DNA from: Persicimonas caeni
GTDB lineage: Bacteria > Myxococcota_A > Bradymonadia > Bradymonadales > Bradymonadaceae
Assembly (NCBI RefSeq): GCF_006517175.1
Contig: NZ_CP041186.1
Coordinates: forward strand, 6,785,074-6,849,073
Direction of reading: 5' to 3'
DNA: 64,000 nucleotides
Shown piece by piece: positions 50,440 through 56,676 of the stretch; the first letter of the stretch is position 1; every line of letters begins with the position of its first letter. Position numbers and translations under genes: made by a program. Below the pieces are notes generated by a model, which did not search any database, had not been told where the DNA came from, and saw nothing but the letters and a program-made list of their open reading frames with translations.

Positions 50440-51705
50440 TCAGGGACGGAAGTCGTCGGCGAGCTTGGCGATCACCGAGTTCAACTTCAGCTTCGCCATT
50501 CCCAATCCATTATCGTTCTCCAAGACGAGCACCGTGTGGTAGTGCGCCTTGCCGGGGGCCGATTTCAGGGGGTCGTCTCCCTCGTTGAGGCAGCGCACCA
50601 AAATATGGGCTTCTTCGGCCATGACATGGACCAACTGGCCGCGGCCCGCGCCCATGTCCAAGCTGGCCTTCTGGGCGTTCAGAAGCACGTTGTTCGCCAA
50701 CACGCCCATTGTCTTGAGCTTGTCCTTGTAGCCATCACCGGCGAGCATCGCCAGCGACTCACCATTGGGGGTGAAAATGCCGACTCCGGCAAAACCTTCG
50801 AGGTCGGCGAGTTCTTTGAGGGTGTCACGTACAGACATGTTCGACTCCGTTACAGATGCAGATTTGGCAGTAGACTTCTTCTTGCTCGTCTTGTTGCTGT
50901 TGTCGTTGCTTTTAGTGTTGTCGTTGCTTTTGCTGTCTTGCGTGCGTGTTGCTCCGTTGGTGGGCGGTGGTGGCGGTGGAGGGACTTTGAGCCCCAGATC
51001 GAATTCGACGTCCGACTCCTCGTCGGCCAGCTCAGCGCCGCGCTCGTCGTGGAGGCGATACGCGTCCATGAGCAGGGGGCCTAGCTTGGTGTCGATGGTG
51101 CGTTTCTTCTTGCGAAGCACGCTATCCACGGCGATATCGGGGTCCTCCCAGGTCACGATCTTCGAGGCGGCTTCCTCGCCGTCCATTCCGCTGGTCTCGG
51201 CGTTGATCAACTCCCCTTTGAGAAAGTAGAGCAGGCCAATCTGGTCGCCCGATTGCACCTGCAGCGTGCAGGTCTTCTTCTCCATCTCGATGAGCTGGAG
51301 AAACGTGGGCAACGCGATTCCCTGCAGGCGTCCTCGCGAGCCGGCATCGAGCTGGTCGAAGATCCGACCGACCAGGTGGTCGAACTCGATGGGCTTGTCG
51401 AGAAACTGACTGATCCCCAGCTCGGACAGCTTGCGGGCGATCTTTCGTGAGCCGAAGGCGGTCATCACGAGGACCGGAAGCCGGGGAAACTCTTTGTTGA
51501 GATGCTCGACCAGCTTGAACCCGTTGACCCGCGGCATCTTCAGATCCGTGACCACCAGGTCGACCGGCGTCTCTTCGAGCACGTCGATGGCCTCGCGGCC
51601 GTCGAAGGCAGTCAACACCTGAAAGTCTTGGGAGTACGCCTCGAGGCCATCGGCTATACTCTTCAGAAACGACTCTTCGTCATCGACAATTAGGACATTC
51701 TTCAT
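50440..51705 (-). CDS. Response regulator with DUF4388 and roadblock-like domains
   Basis: 421 residues. Receiver domain 1-~120 (NVLIVDDEESFLKSIADGLE, phospho-Asp in DLVVTDLKMPRVNG, MTAFGSRK and LDKPIEFDHL with the switch Lys). DUF4388 at ~125-230 (LQGIALPTFLQLIEMEKKTC; LYFLKGELINAETSG). A proline run and a Ser/Asn/Lys linker (about 240-290) then a roadblock/LC7-like module at ~300-421 (GVGIFTPNGESLAMLAGDGY; ILVRCLNEGD). No DNA-binding domain, so output is by protein contact, likely to a small GTPase or a polarity/second-messenger complex. Confidence 0.82.
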   Translation of the reverse strand: MKNVLIVDDEESFLKSIADGLEAYSQDFQVLTAFDGREAIDVLEETPVDLVVTDLKMPRVNGFKLVEHLNKEFPRLPVLVMTAFGSRKIARKLSELGISQFLDKPIEFDHLVGRIFDQLDAGSRGRLQGIALPTFLQLIEMEKKTCTLQVQSGDQIGLLYFLKGELINAETSGMDGEEAASKIVTWEDPDIAVDSVLRKKKRTIDTKLGPLLMDAYRLHDERGAELADEESDVEFDLGLKVPPPPPPPTNGATRTQDSKSNDNTKSNDNSNKTSKKKSTAKSASVTESNMSVRDTLKELADLEGFAGVGIFTPNGESLAMLAGDGYKDKLKTMGVLANNVLLNAQKASLDMGAGRGQLVHVMAEEAHILVRCLNEGDDPLKSAPGKAHYHTVLVLENDNGLGMAKLKLNSVIAKLADDFRP

Positions 51706-52049
51706 GTGGTAACTCGACGTCTATAGCTCCGACACTCCCGTGTCAGCGCCTCTTCCATGTTGCTCATTGGCTACGTGCGAGTTCCATGCCAGCCTCGAAC
51801 AGGCGTCCGAATAAGGACGATTTTTATCCATACTGGTAAGTAGAGGCACTGCGATGCGTCTTCGCAGTGGAGATGGGAGCAACTCGAGGGAAGCGAAGTC
51901 TTTTGCCGATACGTGAACTCTCGAAATCAGCTTTAGGCGAAAAACCTGCGGGCAGGCTCGAGAATGTGAAATATTTTCCTCACCTGTCGCCACCGAGGAC
52001 CGGCGTCGACACGAAACCCGGGCGATTGAAGATGGGCGCGATCCGCCGT

Positions 52050-52098
52050 CGTAAGGGAAGGGGGTTCCCCGACGAAGCCCATTCCATGCGGGTGCGCG
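52050..52098 (+). repeat. Polarised repeat, full copy (last in the window)
   Basis: Core GGGAAGGGGGTTCCCC, then GACGAAGCCC and right part CATTCCATGCGGGTGCGCG. The surrounding 51706-52273 gap shows no gene: it holds the promoter region of the 51705 response regulator, this repeat and the direct repeat at 52181. Confidence 0.86.
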
Positions 52099-52180
52099 AG
52101 AGATTGGGGGCGCCGAGGTGCGGGTTTGGATGGGATGTTTTATTGCCTTCGGTGGCGGCCATGCAGGAGTCGTGGCGCCG

Positions 52181-52197
52181 TCCGAAGGTAGCGCTCG
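52181..52197 (+). repeat. Direct repeat, left of the nucleotidyltransferase pair
   Basis: TCCGAAGGTAGCGCTCG, repeated at 53059-53075. A related GC-rich tail (GGCGCGGACGGCGCGCCTTG) ends at 52272, beside the nucleotidyltransferase stop. Confidence 0.8.
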
Positions 52198-52273
52198 CAA
52201 AAGGCGCAAGCACAACCCTCGGCTACAGGGCCTCGCGAAAAACGCTCGGCTCGGCGCGGACGGCGCGCCTTGC

Positions 52274-52753
52274 TCATTGGCCTTCGTCGCTGTCTTCGCG
52301 CTCCGCGTTTTTTTGCATCTCGAGCGTCTCCCGTAGCACTGGAATGCGTGCGCGGTCCTTAGGCAGTGAGGATTCCTCTTTGAGTTCGACGTACTTCGCC
52401 AGCGACAGCACGTGGAGCCGGTGCCCGTCGAACTCGACGTCGATGGAGTCGCCAAGGAGTTGCTCGTAGGTCAGGCCATGTTCGATGGTGCCGAGCAGGT
52501 CGAGGGGACCGTAAATCGTGGTCAGGAGTTGATGACCGGTTGAGGCGAGGTGCTCGCGGGTTGGCTCGAGTCGCTTGCCGGGGGGGCCGCGGAACTGGGC
52601 GTCGAGAGCGTCGAGTGCCTCGACCAGCGCGTCGATATTTTCCTCGGTGCGCTGGTGGACGATATCAACATCGACGGTCATCACCGGTGCGCCCTGCAGT
52701 ACAGCGGACAGTGCGCCGACCAAGATGAAGTCGACGTCGTGGTCGAGAAGCAC
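52274..52753 (-). CDS. Nucleotidyltransferase-fold protein (MNT/AbiEii-like)
   Basis: 159 residues from a GTG at 52753, but the natural N-terminal helix (DFQQILRVLLDHDVDFILVG) starts 10 codons earlier. No ATG/GTG/TTG exists between the GTG and an in-frame stop at 52796-52798. An ATT codon at 52783 lies 7 nt after AGGAG and would give that N-terminus, so AUU initiation is possible. The fold is a minimal nucleotidyltransferase: ILVGALSAVLQGAP, VDVDIVHQ (catalytic Asp pair), and TIYGPLDLLGTI. Such proteins are toxins or antitoxins in MNT/HEPN and AbiE-type modules. Overlaps the small upstream gene in the same operon. Confidence 0.75.
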   Translation of the reverse strand: MLLDHDVDFILVGALSAVLQGAPVMTVDVDIVHQRTEENIDALVEALDALDAQFRGPPGKRLEPTREHLASTGHQLLTTIYGPLDLLGTIEHGLTYEQLLGDSIDVEFDGHRLHVLSLAKYVELKEESSLPKDRARIPVLRETLEMQKNAEREDSDEGQ

Positions 52754-52772
52754 GCGAAGAATCTGTTGGAAA

Positions 52773-52970
52773 TCAGTCCGAATTGATCCGCTCCTTCATC
52801 TGCCGAACCGCGTTGACCTGTTGCTGGATAGCCAGCAGGCGCTCGGTCGGGGAGAGCGAGAGCATCCAGCGAATCAGGCTGCGGTCCACGCCAGAGTCGG
52901 CATACTCGTCCGACGGAGCGGAGGATTGCTCGGGGGCGTCAGCAGGGCCTTGCTCGGAATGCTTAGGCAT
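52773..52970 (-). CDS. Small partner protein of the nucleotidyltransferase
   Basis: 65 residues from the ATG at 52970 (76 if the ATG at 53003 is used; neither has a strong ribosome binding site). A disordered, polar N-terminus (MPKHSEQGPADAPEQSS) leads to a helical C-terminal part with VDRSLIRWMLSLSPTERLLA and IQQQVNAVRQMKERINSD. This small-protein plus nucleotidyltransferase order is frequent in related genomes. It is likely the antitoxin or a regulatory partner. The gene pair is bracketed by 17-bp direct repeats. Confidence 0.62.
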   Translation of the reverse strand: MPKHSEQGPADAPEQSSAPSDEYADSGVDRSLIRWMLSLSPTERLLAIQQQVNAVRQMKERINSD

Positions 52971-53058
52971 AGGCGTGTTCTCTTCGCTAGAGGACACGTT
53001 CATCTTACGCGCCGTGCGCTCCATGGTCCACCAACGTGGAGCTTGTTTGTGGTTTGAG

Positions 53059-53075
53059 TCCGAAGGTAGCGCTCG
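53059..53075 (+). repeat. Direct repeat, right of the nucleotidyltransferase pair
   Basis: Second copy of TCCGAAGGTAGCGCTCG, followed by GCGCGGCGTGGACTGCGCGC, similar to the tail of the left copy. Spacing between copies is 878 bp. Confidence 0.8.
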
Positions 53076-53164
53076 GCGCGGCGTGGACTGCGCGCCTTGG
53101 TCGACGCGATGGCGGTCGTCGCTTCGATGGCGGCCCGACCGGTTTTTTTGTTTTTGAGAAAACC

Positions 53165-53331
53165 GCGGAATGCAAAGGGGGAAAGGGGACCGAGCCTCGG
53201 CGAGTTGGTTTGCTGCAGATTCGGATGCCGGTTCCCGCAGGCGTGGCAGCGCCACGTCGAGGACAACCGGCGCCGAAGATGCACAAACCAGCCGGCGAGG
53301 GCGACGGGAGCTTTCCCCCTTTGCGTTCCGC
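53165..53331. repeat. Inverted-repeat-bounded segment next to the tRNA gene
   Basis: GCGGAATGCAAAGGGGGAAA (53165-53184) recurs inverted, with one mismatch over 21 bp, at 53311-53331. The enclosed ~125 bp has no gene. The right arm ends 5 nt from the tRNA 3' end and also forms a small hairpin (CTTTGCG-GAA-CGCAAAG) that may help tRNA 3' processing or termination. Confidence 0.75.
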
Positions 53332-53335
53332 AAAG

Positions 53336-53409
53336 TACCCCCACCGGGATTCGAACCCGGACTGGACGGATTTTAAGTCCGCTGCCTCTGCCAGTTGGGC
53401 TATGGGGGC
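53336..53409 (-). tRNA. Class I (short variable arm) tRNA with anticodon UAA
   Basis: A 74-nt cloverleaf: acceptor GCCCCCA with TGGGGGT (first pair G-U), D-arm with the GG pair in CAACTGGCAGA, anticodon stem-loop GCGGA-CTTAAAA-TCCGT (anticodon UAA, U33 and A37 in place), 5-nt variable loop CCAGT, T-arm CCGGG-TTCGAAT-CCCGG, and A73. CCA is not encoded. By anticodon this reads the Leu codon UUA, but bacterial tRNA-Leu normally has a long class II variable arm, which is missing here. Confidence 0.85.
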
Positions 53410-53699
53410 TTGTTTGGTGCTCATTTGTCGCACCTGAAACATGCCGGTGCGCACATTATTTCGGCGCCCGGCCGGTTGTGCAAGTGTCTCGCGTGGTGCA
53501 CATCCATGGCGCAGTTGCCCCTGCGTAGCATGTGGCGTGTGGTTGCGGAAGGGGCGATCTGACAGAGCGGGCTTGAAAAATCGGGGCGGTTGCTCGTTAA
53601 TTAAACGCAGTGTTGGAAAGACCTTGCGGGCGAGCCGGGTGTGCGGAGATTGGCACGCGGTGACGTCTGCTTCATGAATATTGCGCAACGGAGACAAAG

Positions 53700-54671
53700 G
53701 TGAGCAACGGAAACGACTGGAATGGCGGCAACAACGACTGGGGGCAGTCTTCGAATCAGCCCGCGGGTGGGCCGGAGCAGAACCAGCAGATGGTCCATCA
53801 AGGTGGAGGAACCGACGGCGGCAGTTATGGCGCCGGCGGCTCCGGATTCGAGCCGCCGGGAGGCGGGCCGCCGCTCGACGCGGTGACCGAAGGGTGGGGT
53901 GGCGGCCATGAGGTGACCCTCGACGAGGTCGTCGACCGGCTCAAGCTGGTGGCGAACCGGGCGATGGGGCCGGTGCTCAAGGCCTGGCTGGCCGTGGGCG
54001 CGGTGATCCTCGTGTTCAATATGCTCGACGCGTTTTTGGGGATCATCAATTACTTCGTCGACAGCGTGGCGGTGAGCGGGGCGATCGGGATCGTCTCGAT
54101 GATCCTCGGCATTGTCGCCTTGGTCGTGTCGATCGCCGCCGGCGCGCTGCAGTTCGCCATGTTCAAGCCGCTGCATCGGGTCGTCTTCGAGGGCGAGCAC
54201 GTCTACAGCGGGCCGATGGACGTGATCAACGAGGCCAAGGGGCCGTTCGTTGCGATCGTCATCCTCACCGTCGCGATCACGTTTCTGTTCGGCCTGGGCG
54301 CCGCCTGCTGCTTGGTGCCCGGTCTGTTCATCGCGTTCGTCTTCAGCCAGGCGCCGTATATTGCGGCGACCCAGGACGTCGACCCGATGGAGGCGGCCAA
54401 GCGCTCGTTCGTGCTCAACAAGACCTACTGGATGCCGGTGCTCATCGCCATCGGAGCGCTCGTCATTATCGGCGCGTTTGCGTCGTGCTTCGTTGGCGCG
54501 GGGACGTTCGTGGTCGGGCTGGCGTCGTCGTTTCTCTATCCGTTCAGTCTGGTGATCATCGCCGGGGTCTACTGGCTGTTCACGCAGTTGGCGATGTTCG
54601 GGATCTTCTTGGTGCACATGGCGTTGTTCTCGACGCTGGAGACCAAAGAGACGGGGAAAGAGCCCGCTTGA
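53700..54671 (+). CDS. Polytopic membrane protein with disordered Gly/Asn/Gln-rich N-terminus
   Basis: 323 residues from a GTG at 53700 with CGGAG 8 nt upstream. The first ~75 residues are low-complexity (GNDWNGGNNDWGQSSNQPAG). About six membrane segments follow (for example WLAVGAVILVFNMLDAFLGI; IGIVSMILGIVALVVSIAAG; AIVILTVAITFLFGLGAACC; LIAIGALVIIGAFASCFVGA). Overall layout resembles DUF975-type integral membrane proteins, including a conserved loop before a helix (ATQDVDPMEAAKRSFVL). Function unknown. The 53410-53699 gap shows nothing beyond this gene's promoter region. Confidence 0.82.
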   Translation: MSNGNDWNGGNNDWGQSSNQPAGGPEQNQQMVHQGGGTDGGSYGAGGSGFEPPGGGPPLDAVTEGWGGGHEVTLDEVVDRLKLVANRAMGPVLKAWLAVGAVILVFNMLDAFLGIINYFVDSVAVSGAIGIVSMILGIVALVVSIAAGALQFAMFKPLHRVVFEGEHVYSGPMDVINEAKGPFVAIVILTVAITFLFGLGAACCLVPGLFIAFVFSQAPYIAATQDVDPMEAAKRSFVLNKTYWMPVLIAIGALVIIGAFASCFVGAGTFVVGLASSFLYPFSLVIIAGVYWLFTQLAMFGIFLVHMALFSTLETKETGKEPA

Positions 54672-54717
54672 GGCGTGTGATTGTCGGGGCGGCCCTGCTG
54701 CCCCGACAACCCCAAAC

Positions 54718-56673
54718 TTACTCTTCCAATTCTTCCAATTCCTCGACCGGCGGCGCCTTGTAGAACACCGAGATGGTGTGCCGCCCCGGTCCCACCCGCA
54801 CGATTCGCTCGAAGCTGCTGCCTGTGGTGACGAGCTTGCGCAGCGAAATCTCCTCGCCGTCGACGACCACCCGCTCGATCTCCTCGCCGTCCCAGGTGCG
54901 CGGGAAAGCCACGCCCGGAATCGCGCCGCCTTCGACCGACGAGGCGCGGGCGCCGAGTAGGTTGACCGAGATGGTCAGCCGGCGGTTGACCGACGACCAT
55001 TGACTGGTGAGCACCGACTGGCGCCGGGCGCTCAGAAAGTCGTGGAACTCGCCGATGGTCGTCATCCAGTGGCGGTACTCCTCGGCGAGGTCGAAGGTGT
55101 TGCGGAAGGTGAGCAGGATGCCCGGGGAAGGCTCGGTGCGCATGGCGGTCGACGGCAGGCTGATGACAAGACTCTCGTGGAAATATGCCTCGCTGTTGCC
55201 GAGCATGCGCTTGAGCCGGTCGACGTTGGCGTTCTTGCCCTGCAGGACGAACGGGTACTCGAGGATGGGCAGGGGGAGCCCACGGTCGTCGACCGGGTAG
55301 TACGGAAAGCCGGTGCCAAAGAGGTAGCCGTAGTGCTCGGGGTCGGTGGGGCCGAAGCTGTTGTCGACCTGCAGGCCGGCCTTGCGAAGCTGGCGAAGGG
55401 TGGTGTCCCAATCGTTGGCGAAGATCGAGTCCTCGACGCGGCCGAAGGAGATCGCCTTCTCACCGCCGACGGCCATGCTCAGCTGTTGGCGTTGTTGGGT
55501 GAGCGTGAGTTCGCGTTTGATGGGCTTGATGGCGCCCACGCCGACCGGCTCGGTGACGTGGTCGCGCGTCTGGCCGTTGACCCACAGGAGCCCGATCTCG
55601 GCGCCCGTCTCACGAAGCAGCGAGGCTTCGGTGGGCGTGACGATGTCGGAGGCGACAAAGACGGTCGACGAGGCGTCGTTCTTGCGCGCCCAGTCGGCGT
55701 AACCGATCGCCGCGCGAAGGTTCTCGGGGGTGGGGTGGGTGAGCATCACCGCGCCCGCCATCTGGCCGGGGAACATCCACAGCCGGGGCATCGGGCGGAC
55801 TTCAGACAGCCGGTGGAACAGCGCGCGCTCGAGCAGGTCGGCGTAGGGGACGTGCGAGGTGAGCATGCGCTTGTGAGCGGCGCGTGCGTCGACCGGCAGT
55901 TGCTCGGCGCCGGGCTCTCGCCCAAAACGCATGCCCTCGGTGGGGCGCCCTTGCTGCAGCGCGGTGACCGTGCAGCCAAAGTCGAACAAAAAGGCGTAGA
56001 CGTGGCCCTGGCCGAGCTGGTTGACCGTCAGGCCGGGCTGGCTGTCGACCTCGAGGAGCATCGGACCAGCCGGGTGCGCGTCCATCGGCGGGGCAGGCAA
56101 GAGCTTGCCGGTCAGGGGCGTGTCGGGCAGGTGCTTTCGCATCGGGCCGTGGATGTCGAGACCCTCGGTCGACGTAATCGTGCGCGCCATGCGCTCTTTG
56201 CCCGCGGTCGACACGCCCGTCAGGAGCTCCCAGCCTTCGCCTGGCTGCTCGACGATGATCTGGCCGCCGTTTCGGGCGAAGCCTGCCAGCGCACTGATAC
56301 CCGTCGACGGCATCGCCGCGGCCACGCGCCTGGGCACGATCACCACACTGCGCCCGGCGAGCATCTCGGGGCTCAGGTTGCGGTTCAGCGCGGTGGCAAA
56401 GGAGCCGAAGTGCTGCCAGAGCCCGTTGAACCAGCCGTAGCTGCAGTCGAGCTCGGTGAACTTGGCTGCCTCGGCGGCCGGGGTGTCGGGAAGCAGCAGC
56501 AGCACGTCGCCCTCGGTGCGGTCGGGCGGCCGACTTCCGGTGGTGGTGGGCGACTCGCTCGGCTGGAAGTGCGGCTCGTCGAGCATGACGGTCAGCCCGA
56601 AGCCGGCTGCAATGAGAGCCAGCAGGATGAAGTCCCACTTGAGCGCCCCGAGGATCGATTGCTTCCGTGCCAT
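54718..56673 (-). CDS. Membrane-anchored deacetylase-like protein, paralogue of 56677-58668
   Basis: 651 residues. N-terminal membrane helix (about 8-30, WDFILLALIAAGFGLTVML), then a DUF4350-like alpha/beta domain (about 50-270; SYGWFNGLWQHFGSFATALN, GGQIIVEQPGEGWELL). Next comes a region like an inactive or divergent polysaccharide deacetylase barrel (about 300-560; HPTPENLRAAIGYADWARKN, TVFVASDIVTP, LQVDNSFGPTDPEHYGYLFG) and a C-terminal beta-domain ending in an acidic tail. Shares PYADLLER and GTGFPYY-type motifs with the upstream gene, 3 nt away in the same operon. Envelope polysaccharide processing is a guess. Confidence 0.78.
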   Translation of the reverse strand: MARKQSILGALKWDFILLALIAAGFGLTVMLDEPHFQPSESPTTTGSRPPDRTEGDVLLLLPDTPAAEAAKFTELDCSYGWFNGLWQHFGSFATALNRNLSPEMLAGRSVVIVPRRVAAAMPSTGISALAGFARNGGQIIVEQPGEGWELLTGVSTAGKERMARTITSTEGLDIHGPMRKHLPDTPLTGKLLPAPPMDAHPAGPMLLEVDSQPGLTVNQLGQGHVYAFLFDFGCTVTALQQGRPTEGMRFGREPGAEQLPVDARAAHKRMLTSHVPYADLLERALFHRLSEVRPMPRLWMFPGQMAGAVMLTHPTPENLRAAIGYADWARKNDASSTVFVASDIVTPTEASLLRETGAEIGLLWVNGQTRDHVTEPVGVGAIKPIKRELTLTQQRQQLSMAVGGEKAISFGRVEDSIFANDWDTTLRQLRKAGLQVDNSFGPTDPEHYGYLFGTGFPYYPVDDRGLPLPILEYPFVLQGKNANVDRLKRMLGNSEAYFHESLVISLPSTAMRTEPSPGILLTFRNTFDLAEEYRHWMTTIGEFHDFLSARRQSVLTSQWSSVNRRLTISVNLLGARASSVEGGAIPGVAFPRTWDGEEIERVVVDGEEISLRKLVTTGSSFERIVRVGPGRHTISVFYKAPPVEELEELEE

Positions 56674-56676
56674 AGC

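Noticed and set aside
6200-52098. Classical integron attC sites
   Set aside because: The repeats lack the RYYYAAC/GTRRRRY core boxes of attC and there is no integron integrase or attI in the window. The cassette-like layout is kept only as a hypothesis.
8107-52098. Rho-independent terminators as the explanation of the polarised repeat
   Set aside because: The GGGAACC/GGTTCCC stem is not followed by a T-run, and many copies lie upstream of minus-strand genes, where a plus-strand terminator would have no use.
53165-53409. Integrated genetic element at the tRNA gene
   Set aside because: No integrase gene, no duplicated tRNA 3' end and no element-like gene content flank the tRNA within the window.
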